A DNA stretch of 5,272 nt from an uncultured bacterium (GTDB lineage: Bacteria > Bacillota > Clostridia > Lachnospirales > Lachnospiraceae). The notes beneath the pieces were generated by a model. The model saw only the letters and a program-made list of their open reading frames with translations, was not told the origin of the DNA and ran no database searches. Location: NCBI GenBank assembly GCA_947071365.1, contig CAMTFT010000161.1, forward strand, positions 1 to 5,272, written 5' to 3'. The position numbers were made by a program, and so were the translations under genes. Below are positions 1 through 5,272 of the stretch, one piece after another; position 1 is the stretch's first letter, and each line of letters starts with the position of its first letter.

Positions 1-46
1 TACACCTATTAAGTCGTCGGCAGCGTCAGATGTGTATAAGAGACAG
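1..46 (+). other. Nextera P5-side adapter (synthetic, not genomic)
   Basis: Positions 14..27 (TCGTCGGCAGCGTC) followed by 28..46 (AGATGTGTATAAGAGACAG) are the Nextera Read 1 transposon adapter, the second part being the 19-bp Tn5 mosaic end. Positions 6..13 (CTATTAAG) sit where the i5 barcode belongs and match, from memory, Nextera XT index S518. Positions 1..5 (TACAC) are the last bases of the P5 oligo. None of this is organism DNA. A reading frame that starts in the mosaic end with the peptide MCIRDR is the well-known artefact of untrimmed adapter. Confidence 0.98.
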
Positions 47-150
47 ATACAACCACATAGGGAACATCATCTTTATAAGGGCCATTAGAGTTGCTAACGC
101 TTTTAGCAGTCCACTTTGCGGTAGGACTTTCAGCGTGTGCTATTATATCC
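47..150. other. Downstream flank of the operon, no assigned gene
   Basis: These 104 bases lie between the adapter and the permease stop codon. No complete gene and no clear terminator is visible. On the minus strand, one frame stays open from just past the permease stop to the adapter and gives protein-like text (ESPTAKW, later YKDDVPYVVV), but it has no ATG, GTG or TTG start. It could be the inside of another gene brought next to the operon by a chimeric join, or simple chance, since about 35 open codons is not rare. I do not recognise the family. Confidence 0.4.
92..108. repeat. Short perfect inverted repeat, TGCTAA / TTAGCA
   Basis: TGCTAA at 92..97 and TTAGCA at 103..108 are perfect reverse complements around a 5-base loop. 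The hairpin lies about 43 bases downstream of the permease stop, where an operon terminator could sit. However, no T-run follows it on either strand and the stem is only 6 bp. A working intrinsic terminator is not supported. Confidence 0.35.
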
Positions 151-2361
151 TTACATCATCGTATCATCCCGCAGCACGTGCGCCAGGTCGATCCTGCGCA
201 CGTTCCGCCATCCAAGATAATACGCCAGCGCCACTGTTCCCCAGATGCCCAGCATGAAAATACACACCGGGATAAACGGCGCTTCCGCAAGGAAAAGTTC
301 TGCCTCAACATAGCTGGCACGCAGCATGTACGATACCGTAAGGACAGCCAGAGGCAGAGTAACCACCACCGGACGGCCTGCAATGACCGCACCTTCGATG
401 CGGAACATCTTCCGAATCTCCTCCGGTGTCATCCCGACAGACATATATCTGGCAAATTCCCTTTTTCTCTGGCGCACAAAGCCCAGCGTATTGGAGAATA
501 CATTGCCAATGCCAATGATGGCAAGCAGCACACAGAACCCTCCCAGTATTGCCATCATTCCCTGTATCTGCTTCTCATTTGTCTCATATTCCTGCAGCCG
601 GTTTTCACTTTCTGCCGCGTATTTCTGACCGACAAGATGCTCCACCTCCGCCTGAATGATATTCAGCTCTTCCATCGACGCTCCATCCTTTCCGAGAATG
701 CAGATATAAGTATCCTCCTTCGCACCGCCGATCTGCCCTTTGATCTCTTTCCACAGAGATACCGGAATAAAATGTACCAGCTCATAATAATCAAGTGTCG
801 CATATTCTTCTCTTAAAGCAGGAACCTCTGACGTATACGCCAAAACGGAAAGCTTTGCTGTCATCTCTTCATTGCCGGACTGCCTCAGAATGCTCGTACC
901 GCTTTCTTCGATATACGGCATATACTGTGGATGCCGGAAATCCGGATTCGTCACATCACGTATCATGTTTAATATGACCGCTCCGTCAAGCCGCAGTGCA
1001 GTCCCGATCTGCTCACAGTAGGACAAAAAGCTTGCGTCATCCAATATCACCACCGGAGCGTTTACGAGATATCCGTCCGGCGTTTGTGTTACGTAATCAG
1101 GCGCTGCGTGGGAAAAGCCTCCAAAGCCCTTCATATCCCCGCTCATTTCCTCCTCTGTGATGATCCTTTTTGCTGCTGCCCTCTGATACACGATCGCATT
1201 TTCCACACCCGGAAGGCCCTGCATTTCTTCCGTTTCCTCAAAGGAATCCACCTCTGTATCTTTGAGTGTAACCATGATATCCCACACATTCTGATACCGC
1301 TCAAAGTATGTCTCCCGCGTGCTGATTCCGGAAAGTGTGAAAAAGCACTGCATCACCGTGAAAGCCAGAAACGAAAGCATCAGGGAAAGTGATGCTGTCC
1401 GCAGGGCCTTTCGCTGCGCTTTCAGCGCATTACCTGCGAGTTCTCCCTCCATGCCGAAGAAAAATGACAGCACGATCGACCTCTTCCTGCGCTTTATGTG
1501 CAGTTCCCCCGTATTCTTAATCGCCTCCAGCGGCGTCAGCCTGCCAAGTCGCCTCGCCGGCAGCCATGCGGAGATCCATATCGTGACACACGTTACCACA
1601 AGCGTCAGCACCAGAACGAGCGGATGATAGCCAAAGACTGCCTCATGTCTGCCAGGCACACCACTCCCCAGAATCACGTTTGTCATATGCATAAGTCCCA
1701 TACTGCCTGCAATTCCCAGCAGATTTCCGGCCAGGACAGGCAAGGCGCACAGTGCTGCCGCCTCCTGTAATAGACAGGTCCGTATCTGCCTCGGCGTGGC
1801 GCCGATACTGGAAAAAATGCCGAACTGGTGAATTCTTGCATTCATGGTCACTGCAAAGGAATTGTGGATGACTACGATCAGCGAAACGGATGCCATCACC
1901 ATTACCAGCAGAAACAGCGGAAACACCATTCTTGGGGCCGTGTCCTTCGAGTCACGGATCAGATACATGGCAAGAAGCGGATAATTGTACGTGACTCGCT
2001 CCGGTGAAATTCCCACCTGCGCGGCGATTTGCACCGTATCCTTCAGAACATCCCCCATCCTGTCAAAGTAGATATCGATTGTCATTTCTCCATCTGCTGT
2101 TTCTTTTTCGTTTATCACCGCATCTTTTACACCGCCAAAGCTTCTTATTATCTCCGCCGCTTCCTCATCCAGTTCTCCGGTGATCCGGCTCTGCCAGCCG
2201 CCTTCCTCCAGTTCTATCCGCTCCACCTCATACTTCCACAGATTATAAAACACACCGCACAGAAGGGACAGAAGCAATGCGGAAATAAATGATGCCACTA
2301 TAACAGAAATACCGGAGGTACGGTTGTTTTTCAGATAACCAAGCGAATAATCCTTCCACAT
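151..2361 (-). CDS. FtsX-family ABC transporter permease, two-module (736 aa)
   Basis: This is the membrane subunit of an ABC transporter in the MacB/FtsX superfamily, likely an exporter or a mechanotransmission-type pump acting on a membrane-active compound; the substrate is unknown. Helices are visible near residues 16-40, 145-170, 197-224, 247-268, 323-345, 601-625, 657-680 and 695-716. Each half has one helix, an extracellular domain (about 41-144 and 346-600), then three helices, so it reads as two MacB-like modules fused in one chain. The FtsX coupling motif appears twice, near 185-200 (SIGATPRQIR) and near 641-655 (SVGMTPEEIR). A GTG at 2370 would overlap the ATPase stop and add three residues. 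I chose the ATG at 2361 because GGAGGTGAT lies at ideal spacing before it. The gene ends in TAA, and no frameshift or truncation is seen. The ATPase partner is immediately upstream. Confidence 0.9.
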   Translation of the reverse strand: MWKDYSLGYLKNNRTSGISVIVASFISALLLSLLCGVFYNLWKYEVERIELEEGGWQSRITGELDEEAAEIIRSFGGVKDAVINEKETADGEMTIDIYFDRMGDVLKDTVQIAAQVGISPERVTYNYPLLAMYLIRDSKDTAPRMVFPLFLLVMVMASVSLIVVIHNSFAVTMNARIHQFGIFSSIGATPRQIRTCLLQEAAALCALPVLAGNLLGIAGSMGLMHMTNVILGSGVPGRHEAVFGYHPLVLVLTLVVTCVTIWISAWLPARRLGRLTPLEAIKNTGELHIKRRKRSIVLSFFFGMEGELAGNALKAQRKALRTASLSLMLSFLAFTVMQCFFTLSGISTRETYFERYQNVWDIMVTLKDTEVDSFEETEEMQGLPGVENAIVYQRAAAKRIITEEEMSGDMKGFGGFSHAAPDYVTQTPDGYLVNAPVVILDDASFLSYCEQIGTALRLDGAVILNMIRDVTNPDFRHPQYMPYIEESGTSILRQSGNEEMTAKLSVLAYTSEVPALREEYATLDYYELVHFIPVSLWKEIKGQIGGAKEDTYICILGKDGASMEELNIIQAEVEHLVGQKYAAESENRLQEYETNEKQIQGMMAILGGFCVLLAIIGIGNVFSNTLGFVRQRKREFARYMSVGMTPEEIRKMFRIEGAVIAGRPVVVTLPLAVLTVSYMLRASYVEAELFLAEAPFIPVCIFMLGIWGTVALAYYLGWRNVRRIDLAHVLRDDTMM

Positions 2362-2365
2362 CCTT

Positions 2366-2374
2366 ATCACCTCC
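2366..2374 (-). promoter_or_regulatory. Strong ribosome binding site for the permease, overlapping the ATPase stop
   Basis: GGAGGTGAT on the minus strand is a long match to the complement of the 16S rRNA 3' end. Its GGAGG core ends 8 bases before the ATG at 2361. The site contains the TGA stop of the ATPase gene and the GTG that would be the longer permease start. This decides the start in favour of ATG 2361 and implies translational coupling of permease to ATPase, since ribosomes finishing the ATPase stand on this site. Confidence 0.85.
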
Positions 2375-3047
2375 GCCGCTCATCGCTGATGATCCGCCCA
2401 TCCTCCAGCGTAATGATGCGGTCTGCCTCCAGCGCCACGCTTTCATCATGAGTGATCAACAGGATCGTCTGCTCCAGATTCCGGTTGGACAGCTTCAGCA
2501 GATCAACGATCTCCTTTGAATTTTTTACGTCGAGATTTCCCGTTGGCTCATCTGCCAAGACGAGCGCCGGCCGGTAAATCAGGGCACGCGCGATCGCGAC
2601 TCTCTGCTGCTGCCCGCCTGACAACTGATTCGGCAGGGCATCCAGCTTATCGGAAATGCCAAGGGCGCTGACCACCTTCTCAAAATACGCTTCATTCACC
2701 TTCTTCTTGTCAAGCGCAAGCGGCATGAGAATATTCTTCCGCGCCGTAAGCGTGGGAATCAGGTTGTAGAACTGATACACCAGTCCCACCTTTCTTCTTC
2801 GGAAGATTGCGGCCTGCGTCGGATTCAGCTTTGAAAGATCCGTTCCGTCTATCATAACCTTTCCGCCTGTCGGTTTGTCCACGCTGCCTAAAATATGCAG
2901 CAGCGTGGATTTGCCTGATCCGGACGCTCCGACGATCGCAGCAAATTCTCCCTTTCTGATCTTCAGATCAATGCCATTCAGCGCCACTACCCGGCTGTCC
3001 CCGGAGCCGTACACCTTTTGAACCCCTTCACACGTTAAAATATCCAT
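2367..3047 (-). CDS. ABC transporter ATP-binding protein, MacB/LolD type (226 aa)
   Basis: This is the cytoplasmic ATPase that dimerises and powers the adjacent FtsX-type permease. All motifs are present and intact: Walker A GASGSGKST at residues 40-48, Q-loop Q92 (VYQFYNLIPTL), signature LSGGQQQR at 142-149, Walker B LVLADEP ending with D166 and catalytic E167, D-loop NLD at 171-173, and H-loop H200 (LLITHD). A length of 226 residues is normal for the MacB/LolD group. The ATG start is supported by AAAGGAGG 10 bases upstream. The gene lies 88 bp after the kinase gene, with its own candidate promoter in the gap, so it can probably be induced separately from the two regulator genes. Its stop overlaps the permease ribosome binding site. 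Confidence 0.96.
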   Translation of the reverse strand: MDILTCEGVQKVYGSGDSRVVALNGIDLKIRKGEFAAIVGASGSGKSTLLHILGSVDKPTGGKVMIDGTDLSKLNPTQAAIFRRRKVGLVYQFYNLIPTLTARKNILMPLALDKKKVNEAYFEKVVSALGISDKLDALPNQLSGGQQQRVAIARALIYRPALVLADEPTGNLDVKNSKEIVDLLKLSNRNLEQTILLITHDESVALEADRIITLEDGRIISDERRR

Positions 3048-3057
3048 TCGACTGTGT

Positions 3058-3065
3058 CCTCCTTT
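3058..3065 (-). promoter_or_regulatory. Ribosome binding site of the ABC ATPase gene
   Basis: AAAGGAGG on the minus strand is a near-complete Shine-Dalgarno sequence, 10 bases before the ATG at 3047. The spacing is slightly long but acceptable. No other in-frame start nearby has comparable support. Confidence 0.85.
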
Positions 3066-3111
3066 GCACTTGCCTGTACAACGATTGCTTATTATTTACT
3101 TTTCTCTGTAT

Positions 3112-3144
3112 ATCATAGCAAATGAAAGTGACACCTCAGTGACA
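3112..3144 (-). promoter_or_regulatory. Candidate regulated promoter of the transporter genes
   Basis: On the minus strand, TGCTATGAT at 3120..3112 matches the extended -10 element TGnTATAAT with one mismatch. No good -35 box lies 16-18 bases upstream. Instead there are two direct repeats, TGTCACT at 3144..3138 and 3133..3127, set 11 bp apart, one DNA turn, which is the spacing used by OmpR/PhoB-family regulators. The distal repeat lies mostly within the last codons and stop of the kinase gene. Transcription would start near 3105, giving a leader of about 58 bases. The layout suggests a promoter that depends on the upstream response regulator; binding is inferred. Confidence 0.6.
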
Positions 3145-4320
3145 GTAAAAGCGAATTTCAAAGCAGGCTCCGCCACCCGCCATATTTTTCGCCCGTATCG
3201 TCCCGTTCTGCCGCTCAATAATCTCCTTCGCCAAAGCAAGGCCGATACCGATACCGCCCTCGTGCGCATTCTTCCCGCGGTAAAACCGCTCAAAAAGACG
3301 TGGAATATCTTCTCTGGCAAATCCCTCCCCTTCATCCCATATGAGGATTTCCGTGTAAAGCGGATTCTGCCCGTAGGAGCAGTGAACCGTCCCTCCCGCA
3401 TCGTGTTCCATGCAGTTTTTCATGAGATTCATGACCGCTTCCATTGTCCAGTCCAGGTCAGCCGTTATCGCCATCTCCCCCAGCTCAGGAATATCAATAG
3501 ACGTACCGGATCTTGCAAATAATTCCTGTAAATTGTCCGCCGCCAGGACGAGGACGGTAAAAACGTCCGTTTCCTTTCGCTGAAGAACCAGTGTGCCGGC
3601 ATCCAGCCGTGATAAAACAAGCAGCGCTTCCTCCAGACGCGTAAGCCGGGAAAGCTGCCTTCGTATCTGTCCCAGACGTTCTTCTCCGCATTCCTCCTGC
3701 ATCGCCTGCAAAGACAGAGAAATAGCCGTGATCGGCGTTTTGATCTGATGCGCAATATTCGACAGATTTTCCGCAAAATCATCCTTCGCCTGCACAGCCG
3801 CATCCCTCGTCTGATAGAGGAACGTCACGGTCTTGTATATCTCATCCTCCAGCTTCGAGAAATCATCCTCCCCGGTGGCTGAAAGAACTGCTGCTTCCCC
3901 TGTATTGACCCGCTCCAGATAATCCGTCAGAGCCCAAATACGCATGGCCTCCATTTTATTCCGGCACAAAAAAGCGGCGGTAAATATAAATATTCCCGCC
4001 AAAAGTCCCACTGCCGCATACAACGCGATCCGTTCACCGGAAGAGCCCTGAAAATCAGAGGCGCAGTATCCCCATTCTGACAGAACATCGCTTTTTGCCG
4101 CCCCGCCGCCATCGCTATCTGTATATACCTTCAATGCAGCCAGAACTGCCCTTTGTGCTTCCGGCTCCTGCTGCACCAGCTCTTCACAGACGCCATTTAA
4201 CGTATCAAACTGCATTTTACCGTAATGATTGGAAAGCAGCAGACCTGTCAGCGCCGATGCCAAAAGAGCCACCGATAATACAAATCCGAATGTAACCAGA
4301 ACACGCTTCCGTCCACTCAT
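3136..4320 (-). CDS. Sensor histidine kinase (394 aa)
   Basis: This is the membrane sensor kinase of the two-component system encoded with the response regulator just upstream. Helices near residues 8-30 and 98-119 flank an extracellular loop of about 68 residues. A linker with helical, coiled-coil character (about 150-190) follows. The phosphoacceptor H191 sits in AHQIKTP, followed by the dimerisation helix. The catalytic domain has the N box (NLMKNCMEH, N298 and N302), the G1 box (DEGEGF, from D329), the F box (LFERFY, 342-347) and the G2 box (GIGIGLALA, from G356), all intact. The ATG forms an ATGA overlap with the regulator stop, and GGAGG lies 7 bases before it. The extracellular loop separates it from Bce-type intramembrane-sensing kinases, which nearly lack one. 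The ligand is unknown. Confidence 0.94.
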   Translation of the reverse strand: MSGRKRVLVTFGFVLSVALLASALTGLLLSNHYGKMQFDTLNGVCEELVQQEPEAQRAVLAALKVYTDSDGGGAAKSDVLSEWGYCASDFQGSSGERIALYAAVGLLAGIFIFTAAFLCRNKMEAMRIWALTDYLERVNTGEAAVLSATGEDDFSKLEDEIYKTVTFLYQTRDAAVQAKDDFAENLSNIAHQIKTPITAISLSLQAMQEECGEERLGQIRRQLSRLTRLEEALLVLSRLDAGTLVLQRKETDVFTVLVLAADNLQELFARSGTSIDIPELGEMAITADLDWTMEAVMNLMKNCMEHDAGGTVHCSYGQNPLYTEILIWDEGEGFAREDIPRLFERFYRGKNAHEGGIGIGLALAKEIIERQNGTIRAKNMAGGGACFEIRFYCH

Positions 4321-4988
4321 ACCCCATCCTCCATTCGATATCCCACACTTCTGACCGTTTTCAGGCAGGATGGCTGGCGCAGCTTCGCCCGCAGACGCTT
4401 CATTGTCACCGTCAGCGTGTTGTCATTTACATAGCTGCCCTTCACATCCCATACGTGCTCCAGAATTTTTTCCCGCGTAACCGTTCTTCCTTTATTCTGC
4501 ATCAGATACAGCAGCAGTTGATACTCCGCTGCGCTTACCTTTATTTCCTCCAGATGACAGCGCACCTCCCTGCGTTCCGTGTCAATCGTGATTCCGCCAC
4601 AGGAAAGATACCGCTTTGCCACACTACCCGTCCTCCGAAGCAACGCCCGAATCCGGGAATACAATACCTCCAGCTCAAAGGGCTTCACCACATAATCATC
4701 CGCACCGCTTTGAAAACCGGCAACGATATCTCTGGAATCTCCCCGAACCGTAAGAAAAATAATCGGAAGCTCCTTCCAGTTGCTGCGGATCCATCCACAC
4801 AATCGGTCGCCGTGTCCGTCCGGCATATTGAAATCCAAAAGTACAATCGTCGGCACATGGATGGTCAATGCCGCTCTGGCTTTGGCCAGCGTATCATATA
4901 CCGTTACCTTAAAATCCCTCTGTTCCAGATATTCCTTTACGATGCCTGCAATATTCAGATCATCCTCGATATAGTATAATTCCACCAT
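4317..4988 (-). CDS. OmpR/PhoB-family response regulator (223 aa)
   Basis: This DNA-binding response regulator is the partner of the downstream kinase. The receiver domain covers about residues 1-115, with acidic pocket E8, D9 and D10, phosphoacceptor D52 (LLDFNMPDGHG), conserved T80 and K102 (VKPF). The winged-helix effector domain covers about 125-221, with a recognition helix around NDNTLTVTMKRLRAKL and the family's closing GYRME. All key residues are intact. An upstream ATG at 5018 would add ten residues, but it has no ribosome binding site and lies inside the -10 box of the candidate promoter. The ATG at 4988 has GAGGTGG 8 bases upstream and gives the usual N-terminus (MVELYYIEDD). The gene overlaps the kinase start by 4 bases, implying coupled translation. 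Likely targets are its own promoter and the transporter promoter. Confidence 0.95.
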   Translation of the reverse strand: MVELYYIEDDLNIAGIVKEYLEQRDFKVTVYDTLAKARAALTIHVPTIVLLDFNMPDGHGDRLCGWIRSNWKELPIIFLTVRGDSRDIVAGFQSGADDYVVKPFELEVLYSRIRALLRRTGSVAKRYLSCGGITIDTERREVRCHLEEIKVSAAEYQLLLYLMQNKGRTVTREKILEHVWDVKGSYVNDNTLTVTMKRLRAKLRQPSCLKTVRSVGYRMEDGV

Positions 4989-4996
4989 CCTGCTTT

Positions 4997-5003
4997 CCAC
5001 CTC
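4997..5003 (-). promoter_or_regulatory. Ribosome binding site deciding the response regulator start
   Basis: GAGGTGG on the minus strand ends 8 bases before the ATG at 4988. With transcription predicted to start near 5010, it lies in a short leader of about 22 bases. The alternative ATG at 5018 has no purine-rich site before it. Confidence 0.8.
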
Positions 5004-5016
5004 ATTTCCGGTATTC

Positions 5017-5049
5017 ATTATAGCAGGAAAACATTACAGTTCGGTGACT
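5017..5049 (-). promoter_or_regulatory. Candidate autoregulated promoter of the two-component genes
   Basis: TGCTATAAT at 5025..5017 on the minus strand is a perfect extended -10 element. Half-sites AGTCAC at 5049..5044 and TGTAAT at 5038..5033 lie 11 bp apart. The second ends 7 bases before the extended -10, exactly as in the promoter in front of the ABC ATPase gene. A canonical -35 box is not evident. The -10 hexamer overlaps the ATG at 5018, so that codon would not be in the transcript. Autoregulation by the encoded regulator is inferred. Confidence 0.6.
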
Positions 5050-5066
5050 GATTCTCATAGGATTCT
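5050..5066 (-). repeat. Direct repeat AGAATC-N5-AGAATC upstream of the regulator promoter
   Basis: Two identical 6-base units, at 5066..5061 and 5055..5050 on the minus strand, are separated by 5 bases, a period of 11 bp. They lie immediately upstream of the AGTCAC half-site, roughly 40-57 bases before the predicted transcription start. That is a usual place for an activator of the OmpR family or of another class. The sequence differs from the GTCAC-type half-sites, so it may serve a different protein, or be chance. Confidence 0.45.
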
Positions 5067-5077
5067 GAAAGATGAAC

Positions 5078-5225
5078 TCAATATTTAACTATTTCCTCTA
5101 TCATATAAAGAGGCAGATTAATGAGCCAATCCTCTTTTTTGTAATCAGCCATTGAGGTACGGAAGGCAATCCCGGGACTGAATTTTTCGCAGTATGTTTT
5201 TAGGCTTTTTGCCTTCAAATTGACC
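5078..5225 (-). CDS. DUF4143-type AAA ATPase, C-terminal end only (48 aa)
   Basis: This is the last 48 codons and TGA stop of a gene whose upstream part is lost at the adapter. The fragment contains NLKAKSLKTY and, further on, RTSMADYKKEDWLINLPLY. This is the typical ending of ATP-binding proteins with an N-terminal AAA_14 domain and a C-terminal DUF4143 domain, where a nuclease-like fold closes with an 'N-L-K-A-K-S' strand, an 'R-x-S' strand and a 'W-x-x-N-x-P-L-Y' tail. Full-length members have about 400 residues, so nearly 90 percent is missing. Their cellular role is poorly known. The gene runs in the same direction as the operon and ends 89 bases before the response regulator start. It is probably an unrelated neighbour, since a promoter lies in the gap. 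Confidence 0.8.
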
Positions 5226-5272
5226 CTGTCTCTTATACACATCTCCGAGCCCACGAGACGGAGCTACATCTC
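5226..5272 (+). other. Nextera P7-side adapter (synthetic, not genomic)
   Basis: Positions 5226..5244 (CTGTCTCTTATACACATCT) are the Tn5 mosaic end in reverse complement, followed at 5245..5259 by CCGAGCCCACGAGAC of the Nextera Read 2 adapter. Positions 5260..5267 (GGAGCTAC) occupy the i7 barcode place and match, from memory, Nextera XT index N718. Positions 5268..5272 (ATCTC) begin the P7 oligo. The 19-bp ends at 28..46 and 5226..5244 form a perfect inverted repeat and could mislead a transposon finder. Confidence 0.98.

Noticed and set aside
30..257. Plus-strand ORF beginning MCIRDR
   Set aside because: Its start lies in the adapter mosaic end, and most of the rest is antisense to the permease gene or to its downstream flank. 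This peptide is a known artefact of untrimmed Nextera sequence.
91..816. 241-codon plus-strand ORF
   Set aside because: It is entirely opposite the well-supported permease gene and its flank, has no ribosome binding site, and has a low-complexity His/Arg/Cys-rich composition typical of an antisense shadow.
4455..4979. 174-codon plus-strand ORF opposite the response regulator
   Set aside because: The opposite strand encodes a response regulator with every catalytic residue intact; this frame has no recognisable domain or ribosome binding site.
151..4988. Assigning bceRSAB, vex/vnc or macB gene names
   Set aside because: The gene order and domains are compatible with several families, but the kinase loop and permease topology fit none precisely, so no symbol is given.
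5037..5050. Inverted repeat CAGT-N6-ACTG upstream of the regulator
   Set aside because: The arms are only 4 bases and overlap the direct half-sites, which better explain the region.
5107..5140. Plus-strand hairpin AAAGAGG / CCTCTTT followed by a short T-run, like a terminator
   Set aside because: It lies inside the coding end of the DUF4143 gene, the loop is 17 bases, the stem is A/T-rich and short, and no plus-strand gene precedes it.
28..5244. Perfect 19-bp inverted repeats at the two ends, like a composite transposon carrying the operon
   Set aside because: They are the engineered Tn5 mosaic ends of the Nextera kit, followed outward by adapter and barcode. No transposase gene and no target duplication are present.

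Overview
The window reads as one operon on the minus strand, in the order response regulator, sensor histidine kinase, ABC-transporter ATPase, FtsX-type permease. It is framed at both ends by Illumina Nextera library adapters. The biological insert is about 47..5225. Positions 1..46 and 5226..5272 are synthetic and include the 19-bp Tn5 mosaic ends and what look like i5 and i7 index barcodes. The insert is therefore an adapter-to-adapter assembly product, and its outermost bases should be treated with caution.

Organism: a Gram-positive member of the Clostridia is most likely, plausibly Lachnospiraceae from a gut sample. The evidence is strong AGGAGG-type ribosome binding sites, extended -10 promoters, moderate base composition, the RR/HK/ATPase/FtsX gene order common in that group, and the character of the permease and the flanking ATPase fragment. 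This is inference from protein character; no database search was possible.

Layout, read in the direction of transcription from right to left. 5224..5078 holds the last 48 codons of a DUF4143-type AAA ATPase, cut off by the adapter. 5077..4989 is a regulatory gap with an extended -10 promoter and two pairs of direct repeats. 4988..4317 is an OmpR-family response regulator. 4320..3136 is a membrane histidine kinase, overlapping the regulator by 4 bases. 3135..3048 is an 88-bp gap with a second extended -10 promoter and an 11-bp-period direct repeat that reaches back into the end of the kinase gene. 3047..2367 is a MacB/LolD-type ATPase. 2361..151 is a 736-residue permease whose ribosome binding site overlaps the ATPase stop codon. 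150..47 is downstream sequence with no recognised gene.

Working model (inference): the kinase senses an envelope signal, probably an antimicrobial peptide or other membrane-active compound, and phosphorylates the regulator. The regulator then binds paired half-sites in front of both its own gene and the transporter genes. The two promoters share the spacing NGTCAC-N5-TGTNAN-N7-TGCTATRAT, which is the most interesting signal in the window. Unlike the Bce-type detoxification modules, the kinase has a real extracellular loop of about 68 residues, and the permease has two four-helix modules, each with its own extracellular domain.
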